64,000 bases of DNA from NCBI RefSeq assembly GCF_000687475.1, contig NC_057318.1, positions 2,666,001 to 2,730,000 of the forward strand, read 5' to 3'. Shown one piece after another: positions 35,090-48,517 of the stretch. Made by a program: the position numbers and the translations under genes. The first letter of the stretch is position 1, and the number at the start of each line of letters is the position of its first letter. The DNA is from Ustilaginoidea virens. Lineage: Eukaryota > Ascomycota > Sordariomycetes > Hypocreales > Clavicipitaceae. The notes beneath the pieces were generated by a model that searched no databases, had not been told where the DNA came from, and saw nothing but the letters and a program-made list of their open reading frames with translations.

Positions 35090-38000
35090 AGCTAATAATG
35101 CAGGCTATATAAGATATCGAGATAAATATACCTAGAGAAACAGGTGGAGAGAACCTAAGACTATAATACTCCCGATATAATATATATACCCGAGTGGAGC
35201 AGCTTATAATAGGGTGACAACAGGTAAAGGTATAAATGTATACTAACTCGCAATACCTTGCTGCTGTTGCTGCCTTGCTATAGACCCTTCTTGCGAACTA
35301 ATTAAATAGCTCCTAGGCTGCTACCTAACCGGTCCTAGTCGCATAATAGAACGCCCCCCTCCCTACGGCTTAAGACCCGACCTATAGCTAGCTAAAATGC
35401 AAGCCGATCCTAATAGGGGACCCCTTTAATAGCAAGAAGGCTATATTTATAGCCTAGCGGACCTTTATATAATATAAGCTTAAGGTTAATAGGGACTTTA
35501 TTAAAGACGAGAAGACCTAATAGATATTTATCTTTTAGAACCTTTCGTCTATAGTCTAATTATAAGTCGCGGCCTTCTTTAAGAACGGTATAGCTTATAA
35601 TTATAATATAATAAAGTTCTTTAAATACCTTTAATATTTTTTTAAGGACCTATACTAGTAGGATCGCGCTATTATTAAGCTTAAATACTCCTTATGCTAG
35701 GGCCCTAAAGAACCTTTTACTACCTTTTTTATGCAATTTAAAGAAAAACTTATATTTACTAGCAGTCTTAATTAGCCTAAGGAGGTTAAGCTAAAATATC
35801 TCTAATTAACGCTTAATACTCATATAGCTAATAAGATTATTAGCCTTAGGGTCTCTTATTATAATTACTATTCGGTAGTAGACCGCTACCGATAAATTAC
35901 TATCGATATTAAGACTAACTTAACTATTAACTACTAACTAAGCTTGGCCTATTTCCGATTAACCTATGCCTAGGATTCTAAAGGCGATATATAAATATCG
36001 GGCGTTAATAAGCTAGACTTAAAGGGTAACTAATATATATCTAGGGTAATATAAATCTCTAAAGAATAATATAAAGATTATAAAAAGAAAGGTCTTTATC
36101 TTTAATATAGCTTTTTTAAGTATTAGATATTTATATATTACCTACTGCCGGCAATCCGACCTAATATAGCTAAAGTGGCTTTACTTAACTTATAAATTAT
36201 AAAAGTCGAAAATAGCAATAAAGATTAGGAAAAAAATAGTCTTTAAATCTAATCTTATTAAAAGGCTTAAGATATATATATAAACCCCAGCCTAATTATA
36301 AAAGGAATTAAAGGAGATTATAAAATAAATAGATAGATACCCTTTTTTAATACCAATTTTATATAAATCCTATATCTTTATTAATACCTTAATCGACTCG
36401 GGATATAACTACTATAGTACTATAAGCAAAAAGATAGTATAACGGTTAGGCCTTTAACCTATCCGCCTACTATAATATAGGGAAATTAGAACGGTAGTAG
36501 ATATTTAGAGCTATTTATAAGAATATAAGATAATGCATTCCTCTATAACCTATATTATCTATATAGCAATCGATATCGATAGATAGCTATCTATAGTTAT
36601 ACTTTATATTATCTTAGGTCTTACTTATAATATTATCCTTAGGATGCCTTAAATAGAGTACTATAATATTATACTATAGGCGAAATAGTACTAATTAAAG
36701 ATCAGATTAATAGGCAGCCTTATTATTAAGGAATCGACAAGAAGATAATAAGGCCTAACTATAGTAAATATCCTTAGCTTAATCTTTTACAGTATACTAA
36801 AATAGGTAAAACGCTTTAGGGACTAATTGACCTCCTTTATTGCGATAAGCTTATAGGAGATAATATATATCCTTTATATTATACTTTTACTTTATTAAAA
36901 CTCTACCCTATGATTATAGGAGCTATAGGTGCTCCTAATAGAATTATAGGAATTTATCGACCTTTTTAATAAAGAGAAAGCTTTTAGTCTCCCTTTATAC
37001 TAAGGTATATTAGACTACTATATCTAGCTTAAAAAAACTAAAGATAGGAGCTAGCTAGACTTACCTTAGGGCCTATTATATAATATACTATAAGACTAAT
37101 TACTTAAGGTTTAAAGATAAGTATCTAACTTAATAGATAAAGGATAGATTTATATAAGCTCCTTATCGGTAGTAATATTAGTCCTATTAGCTAGAAAGGG
37201 GAATAGTAGATAGTATTTTTATATTAATTACTAGGCCCTTAATAAGGTTATAGTCTAAGACTAATACCTCCTCCTTTTAATTAAAGAGACTTTATAATCT
37301 CTATCTTAGGCGAAATAGTTTACTAAAATTGATATATATATAATATTCTATAAGATATATATTATAGAGGGCGATGAATATTTAACTGTATTCTGTATAC
37401 AATTCGGACTATTTAAATAGCTTATTATGCTATTTAGCCTAATTAAGGCCCTTATAACCTTTTAAAGATATATTAATAGGGCCTTAGGGAATATACTAAA
37501 AGACTTTATAACTGCCTATCTTCATAACGTTTTAATCTATACTAGGAGATTAAAAGCGGATTATATAGGGCGTATTAAGGAAGTCTTTTAATAATTATAA
37601 AAGTCCGGCTTAAATTTAGATCTTAATAAATACAACTTTGCAGTAAAGGAGGTCTAATACCTAGAATATATTATAATAGCCGGAAAAAAAATCTATCTAA
37701 ACCCTAAAAAGATTAAGGCTATCTAGAATTAGGAAGTATCTACGAAATTAAAAGGCGTTTATAATTTCCTTAGTTTTACTAATTTCTACCGCAATTTTAT
37801 CCTAGATTTCTCCCGCTTTATCGACCCTTTAGTTAGGTTAATAAAAAAAGGGGTCTTATTCTAATAGTTAGACGAAGAAAGGGCGGCATTCTAAGCGCTT
37901 AAATAGTATTTTATATTATTTTTAATTCTTACTTAATAGGACCCTAATAAAGAGATAGTCCTTAAGGCAGATAGTTCTAATATAGCCTTTAATAGCTATT

Positions 38001-39964
38001 TATTATAGCTTAGGGAGGACGGTATATTCTATTCTATTATATACTATTCCGCTCGCTTATTAGATATAAAATAAAACTATACTATATATAATAAGGAACT
38101 CCTTACTATTATCTCTTACCTTAAGGTATAGTTAGTAAAACTCCGCTTAATAGCCTCTCTCTTTATTATCCTTACTAACTATAAGAACCTAAAGTATTTC
38201 GCTTAACTATAAGAAATATCTAAGCGATAAGCCTAATAGGCTAAAACTTTAATACTCTTTAACTTTTATCTTTAGTATAGGCCAGGGTTATAAGCCTAAT
38301 GCCTTAATATACTTTCTTAATAGGAATAAAAGGTAGATAAAGTAGAGCTATAAATCGGCTAGATCTTAAAACCGCTATCTATTTTAGTACTTAATATAAA
38401 TAAGATAAAAGGTAAGATAATACTAACCCTAGCCCTATAGACTACCCTATCTTATAGCCTATATATCTTTGCTGACTCCTATCTTTAAGCTATTTAGGAC
38501 TAAATAATATCTAAAGATAGTATATATTAGGCCTAATAGATAGCAATCGCAAATAGGAAATAATAATTTCTAGTAGAGGCAGCGATATAAGAATAAATTG
38601 CTAATTATACCCTAAATGCATACAGCATATTTTTTTACTAGGTATAGGTATAGTTTCCATCGTTTAAACCCTTAACCACTATAGTAATCTAATACTACTA
38701 TAACTCGCCTATTGCAGGCTACTTAGGGAAAAATACTACCTTCTAATTATTGCGATAGGATTATTACTTTAATAATATATCGTCTAAGGTAGCAAAATAT
38801 ATTTAGAATTACTGATACTATAGGGTATATAAGAGCCGCTAATTGCGCTAGGGCCTATTATAATTACTACTAATTATAGACCGCTTCTAATTGTAGATAT
38901 CGGTCGATTTTATAACTAACCTTCCTGCCTATAATACCTCTAACCTGCGATTCCTTATAGTAATTATAGACCACTTATTAAAATATATTTAGCTTAAGGC
39001 TATATATTTAATAAAAGCGGAAGACTATATAGAATGCTTCTAATAGTATTAGTAGTACTTTTATAGCTTCCCTAAAGAGATTATTAGCAATTAAGGTTCG
39101 GATTAAATAGGCCAATTTTAATCTATGCTATATAAATCAATTAGGACCGAATAACTTCTATTAATAGTATACCATCCTTAAACCGATAGTAGTATAGAGC
39201 GAATAAACTAAAAGGTATAGGCGGTCCTCTATATTATAGTTTCCTTTAATTAATACGATTAGCTATACTATTTTGTAGTATATTAACTCGCGTTAAATAA
39301 CTAGATATTATCTATTACTGGGTTTAGCCTAAACCGGCTATTTAATAGGTTTAATATTCCGATTATCGCCCTGCCTCTAGAGGTAACCCTAAGCTTAATT
39401 ACCCTAAAGGGATATATAGCTCTCTTTCTTAATAACCTTAAAAAGGGATAGGAATTAGCCCAGGCTACTATCGCCTTCACATAATAATAATAGTAAAATA
39501 CTATTAACTATTTATAACGCCTAGCCGAATGCTTCTAGGTTAGTAATTAAGTATAGTTAAACCTTTAGAATATTAAAACGAACTGCCTATATAAGAAGCT
39601 CGATTAGGCCTCTACTAAATATACTATTATTACTATCTTATTACTATTTAATATCTAGCTTAATATCCTATAAGGCATTTATTTGGTTTTTTATATTAAC
39701 TTAATCAAATAAGTTACTTCCGATCTATTACCTAATTAGGTAATAATTAATATATAATTTAGGCCTTTACTTATCCTCCTCTAAGACTCTATAAACTTAT
39801 ATAAAAAGTATAAGGTTAAAGAGATATTTATAGTAAAGAATATATAAAGCTAAGGATAGAAATATAATATACTTATAAAGTAGAAAGGGTATAACTTACC
39901 GATATAGGAACCCCTAGAAAACTTTAAGGATACTATTATATAAGAAATATTTAAAGCCAAATAG
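35090..39964 (+). pseudogene. Gypsy-A2 gag-pol with chromodomain, RIP-inactivated
   Basis: Gag lies at about 35250-36150, including a capsid-like segment (PFTTFFMQFKEKL near 35715) and a decayed zinc-knuckle region near 36090. A protease region follows at about 36340-36700. RT begins at about 37135 and matches Gypsy-A1 from there. Its catalytic box region is at about 37515, reading YLHNVLIYT instead of the usual aspartates. RNase H is at about 37960-38220, integrase at about 38700-39400, and the chromodomain ends at the stop 39962-39964. Very many RIP-type stops. Unlike Gypsy-A1 it carries no solo LTR; the empty site is near 38230. Confidence 0.85.
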
Positions 39965-41085
39965 GGGGATATTAGGACTTATAATAGGCCTAGCTAGATC
40001 CCGAAATAAGGTCTATTAGACTAGTAAATAATACCAAACGCCTACTACTATAAGCAAAATATAAAATAATTAAAATACTTTAAAAAAAATATAATAAATT
40101 AAACCGGGGCCGATATAGGCTTACCTTTAATACGCCCCCTTTTAGGGCTACTCTCTATCTCCCTAAGCCTCTTCCTATTCTTATAGTAATATATAGGCTA
40201 ATAGTAGTAGAGGTCCTTATAGGGTAAGGCATATATATAGGCTATATATTAAATAGGGATAGTTCCCTATGTGTCTAAAATACAATAGAGTCTGCAGGCC
40301 ACTATAAGGCGAATATAATAGCGGTGCATTAAGAGATAATAAGATCTTTTAACGAGATAGGGCTAGATAATACGGCATCTATAGCGGCAGCTGCAATAAA
40401 GACGGCGAGGGCGTAGGGGGCTATAAAGTAGGTTTTGCCTACTATTATAAGGGTTATATTAAATAATCTTACTCTAGTAGCGGTAGAGCCTCTATATAGT
40501 ACTAGCCGCCTTAATTATATAATAGTTCCCTTTTTATATAATATATAGGGAGGGCGGGCCAAAATAGAGGCGGGGGTAGCCGGGGATATTAAGCTCTAAC
40601 CTAATATTGCTTTATCCTGGCATAATGCTCCTAGGCTTCTATTTGCGTTTCCCTTATAATATTCAGCATAAGGGCGAGATCTATAATAGACCTAGCCTAG
40701 CGCTAGGAGGGTATTAATACTGTAGATATAGTAGAAATCGCACTAAAGGTATCTTTTAGCCTGAATGCTAAATATAGGGTATAAAGGGCCACCTACTCGG
40801 TAGCGAAAGCATAATGCTATTAATTATTTAAAGCCTGAAACTTAGGGATTAGAATAGCAGTATGCGTTTTCTGTATATCTATCTTAAGATAGGCGGGCTT
40901 TATAATAGCCCTCCCCTTCTTTACTACCTTAATCTAGTTGCATAAGATGCATTATAGTATAAGGTTCCCTGCAAGATATTAATCAAGCTATACGTAGGAT
41001 GTATGGGAATTAGTATAGCTTTTGCACCCCTTTGCTTTTTTATAACGCTTATAAATAGGTAACTCTCCGGTCGCTTATATATATT

Positions 41086-42599
41086 ATTTATTATTATTAA
41101 ATTACGCTAGAGGCTATTTTAGAGCTAAATAACCTATCTAGTACTTCTATAGAGATGATTCGGAAAGGAAAAACCCGGTAGCCAGGAGGAAAACCCTTCC
41201 TGCAGTCTTAATTTCTGCTTTATATCGCCCCGCAGCGGGGGCGGCAGGTATCTGATGCGTGAAAGAGTAGGGTGCGCAACCGCTTAGGACTATATCTAGC
41301 GGTATTGCTTGGGAAGAGTGCGAGTATAAGTTCCGGGAGTATTAGGCCCGGGTCGGAATACTATTAGGTACGAAGTGAGGGGAAGGTAAGGTTAAAAGGG
41401 TAGGATCAATAGTATTCTTATTAGGCGCGCGCCTATAGGGGCCCAGATGCATCTCAAGCGTATTAATCTATAGTATATAGGCAAAGGTGAGCCAGATTTA
41501 AAGATAGAAGCAGCTAGCCTTAGGCACTACATTAGTATATAGATCTATAATACCCCCCGATTTAGTGCTTTTTCTTCTTTTTCTTCTTTTCCTTTATAGC
41601 GCTAATTCTAAAGTATATAATGACCCCTCTATTGCGGTATAGGGCCGATACTAACCCTATTAGCAGAACGGCAGCAGTAGCAACGATAGTAATAGCAATA
41701 GCTATAATAATAACAATAAGAATAAGAATAGTAGTAGTAGAAGCAATAATACCTAAACGGTCGGCGATACTAGATAAGGGGGTAAGTATAGGTCTTATGC
41801 GCTATAGAGCTGCTACTAACCCTTATATAGTAGCCTAGAGAATTACGCGTATAGCTATACGGGCTATATCTAATATACTTAAAGGACCCTAAGTATCGAT
41901 ACTATAGTTAATAAGGTATAAGCCGGATTATACCTACTCTCTAGCGAAGCTAATATAAATAGGGATTAAAGCGGCCTATTATCCCTATGCCTTTACGGGT
42001 AAGATATATATACCCCTAGAGAGGACCCTTAGGAACTAGGTCCTAGTTTAAGAACTCTTAGATATATAAGAGACTATTACTAGAGGGATAAAAGTATATT
42101 TTCGATTTATATATAGTATAAATTACTGGCTGACTATCTTTAGCTTTAGGTAAACGACTATAAGGCCCTTTAGCAAAAGACTAAATAGGCATCTACTTCT
42201 CGGGGGTATAGCTAGGCGGCAGTAGTAGCAGTAGCAGCAGTAGTAGGGGGCCTTAGCACTTCTAAGGTAACCTAGGAGATACTAAACCTCGAAGAGAGGA
42301 AGGTCCTTACCTTAAAATAATAAGCCCACGCCTAAAAGGATATTGCTATATTATTATAGGTTTTCCTAGCCTAGGAGGGAGGGGAGGGGGCTTTAGAAGG
42401 GGGATAGACTAGGGATAAAAGGGGGGAAAATAGTAGGGAAGGCAAAAGGGGGGAGGGGGGAGAAAATACCCCTATTGCTAATATAATAACTATTAACTAA
42501 TTTCGGCCTATAGGGCCTAAGAGATTTACTTATTCTTAGTATTCTTTATTCCTACTATAGGATTGCCGTGAATATTATATAGGGGCTATATAGGGGTAA
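41086..42599 (-). other. 3' untranslated region of the full-length LINE
   Basis: Reverse complement of the forward LINE 3' UTR. It includes a trinucleotide-rich block (41665-41745) that gives a spurious 72-codon plus-strand frame, a repeat near 42220-42245, and G-rich tracts at 42360-42465 that mirror the C-rich tract at 32818. Confidence 0.65.
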
Positions 42600-45500
42600 T
42601 TAGTAGCACTTTTAGCTATACTAGCTTAAAGGGATTAAGTAAACTAGAATTAATTAAGTCGATTGATATTAAGCATTTAGCAAGTAATCATTTATATAAG
42701 GCATAATTTATTTAATATAATAGATATACTAAATCGGTTGCGAAGTAGGCTAAAATTGGGACTAAACCTAAAGAGTATATGCCTTTGCCTATAGTACTTT
42801 AGGCAAAAGAGGATAATATAATAGAGGTCTTCCGGGCCTTCCCTATAGCGGTAGAGAGGTAATAATACTAAGGGAACTTATTAGAGGCAGAGGAAAGAGT
42901 TAAAGCCGATTTTTTCTATATAAAGTTAGGTAAGTATCGCCGATTTATACTTTTATAGACCTTTATATAGTTAGGTTATTTTCGCTATAGATTAGAAGTC
43001 TAATGCCCTTTTAGTTATTAGGGTCTTATACTAAGGGCGTTTCGCCTTTACTACTATTTAGTTATTCTACTATCGGTCGTATTAATCTTTTACTAATTGC
43101 TCTTTAGCTAAAAGCTAGCTAAGGTTAGGATTAGAGAATAGTATATAGGCTAAAGGTCCTTAATAGCCCTTCCTTTATCGGTATTAAAATATCGCCACTA
43201 CTACTACTAATATACAGTTAATCCTATTAGTTATGCCTATTTTATCTATTTTTTTAAGGAACTGCTGGCGGATATAATTAAGATAGAGGTCAATTAGGGG
43301 TATAGCTGCTTTAGTCTTAAGGGTATCTAGCGGTATAGCCTTATAGGCCCCGGTAATTATATAAAGGCAGGCTAATTATTCTATAGCTAAAGATTTTATA
43401 ATACTTTTCGCTACCCCTCTAGGGGCGGTAGGGGTATATTATACCTTTACGCCAAAGGCGATAAAAGTCTAAATAACCTATATATAGATTAGGCGTACTT
43501 CCTAATATTAGTAACCCTAGGTTAAAGCCGCTATTACTATAAGCGTGAGTCACTACTACTTAAGTTTCTTTGCGATCTTAATACGGTATTCCTACTATTT
43601 TAGCTTATAGTAGATTTCGACTCCTAGGAATCTAGTATACTACTTTAGCTAAATCATTATAGTTTTAAGCTATACCTTAGTCTTATCCGCCTTATATATA
43701 TAGGTAAAGTAGATAAGCTCGCTTTTACTAAAGTTAAAATTAAGTCTAGCTTACTTAGACTAGCTATCGTAAATAAGCTATACTTTCTTAAGTAGTACCT
43801 TTATCTCCCCTATATCTCTCCTATAGGCTATAATATTTATATTATTAGTAAAGCCTAGTATAATAATTAAGGCTACCTTTTGCAGCCTCTTATAAAACGG
43901 TATAATATAAACGAGGAAGAGGATAAAGAAAAAAGGGGACCCTTATAATATCCTAATAGTAATTAGCAATTTTTCTATAAGCTATCCCTTAAAGTAGATT
44001 TATACTATTTGCAAATCGGTAAAGCTATATACCTATACTATAAGCTATAGCGGGAGCCCTTTATTAAGGAGTAGGTAGATAAGGCAGGTATAATTAACTA
44101 TATTAAATACTGCTAATATATTTAATTAAAAAAGCGAAGCAATCCTACTATAATATTAGGTCGTACGAATAATTTCTATTAATGTATTTAGTACTATATC
44201 GGTTAATTGGTTGGCTTTATTACCTATTTAAAGATCTAGGAAAAGGTTGCCCTCTTTAAGGGCAGTAGTAAGCCGCCTTACGACTATAGCTTCTATAACC
44301 TTTCCTATTAGATTAAATAATAATATTAGTCTTTATCCTCCTGCCTTTAAGTATTCCTTAAGCCTTTTCCCAGGCTTCTATAGTATTACTACTCTAGCCT
44401 CCTAAAATTAAGCCGGGTAGTACCTAATATAGGATATTTCATTAAAAAGGTATATAAAGGTTTAAATAAGTAGGGGGCTATATACTTTAAGGAATCCTAC
44501 TAGGAGCCTATTAGGGCCTAATACTTTCCAGCCTACTATATTGTATAATGCGGTACGTACCTTTTTATAGGTAAAGGAGTCTATAGAGGGAAATACAGTA
44601 GTAGTAAGCTAGGGGAATATTAGGTCGGGGATATTATTATAAATAGCCTAAGAGGTAGGGAAGAACTATTAGGCGAGTACTTATGCCTTTTCTTTATGCG
44701 TTATTGCCTTTAGGCTTAGGCTGTTTTATTTTAATAGGGGGATCTCTCTTAATTCGGGCAGGAGGCTATTATATAAGTAAGCCTATTTCTCTAGGGACTA
44801 TAGGTCGGCGTTTTAGGCGGTTGCTTTATTAAAGGCCTCTTACTATAACTGGCGTTATTCTTCCTAAATAATATAAAACTAAATCGCTCCTATTTTTTAA
44901 GCAGCGCTAAGGTTCTCTAAAGTATAGCATACTACTTATTTTCGGTAGGCCTTTTTTACTGCTATTTAGGCCATCTTAATACAGGGGTTCCACTAAGGCT
45001 CCGCACTAGGAGCTTTAGGTGCCCTTTTTAGTACTATAATATCGGTAATACTCTAGAGTTAGCTAATAAGCCATTCAGTATATATATCTATCTTAATAGG
45101 GGAATAGAGTAGGGCCTTAGCGTAATAAATAGTAAATTAGTTTTTTACTTTAGCTTAGGCGAGGTATCGGTCGAAGGACTTCTAGCTATTCTTTAAAAGG
45201 GGGGCTTTTATATAATTATTATCGGTCTCGATATATATAAGCTAGGGGATATAATCGGACCTAATAAGGTTAGTATTTCTAAAATATTCGATTATAATAT
45301 CTAGTATAACCTATATATAATTAATAATATTACTTTTCTTTTTTAGGGCCCTTTTTATTATTTTGCTATAAAGAGTAATTAGCCTAAGCCGTTATTATAT
45401 CGTAAGTTTAAAGAGAGTATTAATATTAAGTAAAATCCGGTCTAAGCTATCCTAAAGAGGGTAGTATATATTAAAGTCTCTAATAAAGGCATTATAGGGG

Positions 45501-47190
45501 CAAGGTAGGAGCTTAATAAGCGCGGTAAAAGGGGTTACCTAATTTAGCTTATAGCCTAGGGAATAAATAGAATAGATATTAGTACTTAATAAGGAAATCT
45601 TATACTAATTAATCCCTTTATCGCTAGACCATATATTAGGCCTATGCCGCTTATAGATATATATCGCTATTCTCCCGCTATATACTACTAATATATATCT
45701 TCTAAGGCTAGGGCTTAGCAGGGTCCGACTAAGCGCGGTAGGTTCTTAGATTGCTATAATATTAGGCTCGCGTTAGTAATAAAGTGCTAATCTTATAAGG
45801 GTGGTTTTCTTCTATATATTCTAATAGAGGATTATTATTATACAGATAGTCGCAAGGGGGTTAATAGTAGTAGTATATTAGAAGTAGCTATAGGTTAGGC
45901 GTTTAGGGCAAATACAGTCGTATTATAGTTTTATATAGGGGCGGCTCGGAGGAAAGCGGTAATACTACTATCGGCCTTAATATAGGGGGTCTTATTAATG
46001 CTTTTTATTAGTCGGCCTTATTTCTAAGGGGAAGGCTTATATAGGGGAGATCTATTAGCTATATAGCAGCGGCCCCAATCCGCGATTAAGATAGCATTAG
46101 CATTTAATACTATATATAAGGCAAAGAGCCTCGGTCTATCGCTATAGGAATTTCTAGCTTTTTCCTATTATTTATTCGCCACTTTATAGAGGTAGGACTA
46201 TACTAAGTAGGATTTATAGCAGTTAAGGCAGGATTCGCATTAGTTTTATATAGTAGCTAGGCAGTTTTAATCGCTATTTAGGTAGCGTTTAGATCTATAT
46301 CGGCTGCAGCGGGCTGCTGCTATATAGTATATAGCGATATAGCCGAATTTAAAGTAATTATAGCACTAGCGAGGGTATATAGCATTATTATAGGGTTCGG
46401 CTTTAAATATCTCCGCTTAATATATAATGCTGGCTTTATAAAGCTTATTTACTAGATCGATAGAGTCTACCCCTATAATTAGGGGCGCCTATATTGTAGT
46501 CCCCCTAGGGCGATAAGGGGAGACCCTAATAAAGCCCTCTCTATTAGCTTTAGTTAGGTTCGACTAGATATCCTCTATCGCAGTATTTATAGTATAATAG
46601 GTCAGGAAGCTTTTAATAATAATACTAAATAAGCGTTAGTTAGGTTCTGCCTCCTAGCTAAAGGCGGGGTATACTTAAGTTGTATCTATAGTATATTTCG
46701 CTTTTTCTTCTTTAAAGGTAATAATTATATTGCTACTATAGAGCCTATAGGCTGCAATTACTACTCCTTTAGTAGTAGCCCTATTAACTATATTAACGAT
46801 TTCGATTAGGGTATAATTCTAGAGGATTTTATTAATAGTATTTCCTTTAATAAGGACTTCGCGGTAGATATAGGGGGGTACTATAAGGGGGGCTGGGCTA
46901 TATTAGGGTGGTATAGCGGCTGCGAGTCCTCATACGGCAATAGATACCTATATAGCAGGGGCTGCAATAGGTTTTAGGAGATTCTATATAGCCTTATTAA
47001 CTACGGTCTTAATCGTCTATATAAGGGTTCTAATAGGGGTATAAATATTACCCGGGTCGGCCTCTTGCTAGGCAGTCTCTACTATAAAGTTTATAGCCTT
47101 TCGTACTCTTCCTAATACTGCTAGGGGAATATAGTCCTAAAGCTCTTTTATGAAATTTATAATAATATCGGCTATTAGTTGCTTCCGCTC
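42600..47190 (-). pseudogene. ORF1 and ORF2 of the full-length LINE, RIP-inactivated
   Basis: The minus strand carries ORF1 (from about 47190 down to about 46000) and ORF2 (down to about 42600), collinear with the forward copy at 11158-15254 and 32131-32690. RT lies at about 43200-44500. The frames are saturated with TAA/TAG codons; no ORF above 100 codons remains. Assignment rests on alignment with the forward copy, where RT motifs are readable. Confidence 0.72.
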
Positions 47191-48275
47191 CTAGGTAGGT
47201 TCGGTCTCGGTTTAATTATACTATATGCTATTCGCGATTGTAGTATTAGGGTTATAGCGGCTATATGCTATACCACCCCTATTCCCTCCGTCGATATCTA
47301 TTACTTTATCCGCGCCTACCGCGCCTACTCCTTAGACGCGATGCGCTATAGGTAAGGGGGGTAAACGGACGAGAAAAAGCGATTAGGAATATCAGAATTA
47401 ATTTTAAAGGCGGTTCCGTGCCGCTACCTGGGTGCGGGCGAAATCGCGAAAGTTTTTCGCTTATATATATTTAGTATATCTATTATATAAGAACTCTTCG
47501 TTTTTTGCATACTAATACTCTTTATCTAAGGAGTCCCCTTCTAAAAGATAATTGCTAGTAGTATAGTATAGCTTCTAGGGACGAATAGGACCTAATTCCC
47601 CTTTAGTAGGGGTATTACTAATAGCAGACGAGGATATATCTAGGTTCTAAATAGGGTTAATACAAGATGCTTATAGTATAGGTAGGGACTTAAAACGTAC
47701 TAATAGGCTTTATGATAGGCTATACCGGGTCTTACTACGAAAGGAGTTAATAGCTAATTGCAATAAAGATAGAATTCGGCAAGGAATACTAATGCGATCG
47801 GGACGGAAATAATACTTCAACCAATTAGTATGCAATACGGGCTTAATACAGGATAAAACTTACGACGATAGGGACCTTTAATATTTATTAATAGCCTTAA
47901 TAGGAAGAAGGGAAGTAGGAAAAGAGCCTCTAATAAAAAATAATAAAGACTATAAGGAGATTTCCAGCCGGCAGCTAGCAAAAAAAATTTTTTATAATAT
48001 TTTTAGCTATATCGGTCAACCTTTAGCTAGCGGCGCAACAATAAACTTCCACGCACTTCTACTATACTATTCCTAATTGGCGACTATATGACTCCTACTA
48101 ATTATATAACTATATCCGCTACGCTCTTAGACGAATCCTTTCTATATCCGATAATTAGCCTATATACGGATTTAAAGATATTGCAATATAGTAATCGGCG
48201 ATATAATTAGTCCCAGTAGGGGACTAATTAATAATGGAGGGCGATTTTCCGACTCTAAAGCGGAGGAGGGTGGTA

Positions 48276-48517
48276 TATTATAGGCTTAAGCTATGCCTGC
48301 GCTATAATGTGGCTAAGACTCGGGCTGCGCCTGCGATTAGCCTAGGGAGTATTAGTACAGGGTCATAAGGCCTCGCTAAGGAATCGGCCCGAACTATATA
48401 TAGGCATAAATAGACTACTCAGAGGCCCCTATTCGGGTCCTCTCTCTTTCCTCCTTAGTCTATTTAATATATTCATTCGACGCCTATTTGCAGTAGCCCT
48501 AGGGCTAATCCTTTACA
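48276..48517 (+). repeat. 3' LTR of Gypsy-A2 (242 bp)
   Basis: Begins TATTATAGGC after the purine tract GGAGGAGGGTGGTA and ends CCTTTACA with the terminal CA intact. Followed by the target copy TTACT. Confidence 0.9.

Larger units (their letters stand above)
41072..47471 (-). mobile_element. Full-length Tad1-like LINE, minus strand, 14-bp target duplication
   Basis: Complete LINE of 6372 bp (41086-47457). CGCTTATATATATT flanks it at 41072-41085 and 47458-47471. On the minus strand it starts AAAAACTTTCGCG at 47457 and ends in a TAATAATAATAAA tail at 41086. It has no internal insertion, so it serves as the reference for the other LINE copies. Inserted in the Gypsy-A2 3' region within the antisense ORF. 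Confidence 0.93.
40100..48100 (-). pseudogene. Candidate antisense ORF in Gypsy-A2, split by a LINE
   Basis: Reading leftwards from about 47720 to 47472, then across the LINE from 41085 to about 40100, one minus-strand frame continues through the insertion point. Before the junction it reads GDSLDKEY-stop-YAKNEEF. After it reads LPIYKRYKKAKGCKS, then KIDIQKTHTAILIPK, then STISTVLIPS. These match the frame seen in Gypsy-A1 (8300-9605). All in-frame stops are TAA, TAG or TGA where Gln or Trp would fit. The N-terminal region has cysteines and basic residues; the C-terminal region is Gln/Pro/Leu-rich. I do not recognise the protein. More upstream sequence (to about 48100) may belong to it. Confidence 0.5.

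Noticed and set aside
41620..41838. 72-codon plus-strand ORF with repetitive composition
   Set aside because: Trinucleotide microsatellite in the LINE 3' UTR; the mirrored block occurs at 33535-33700.
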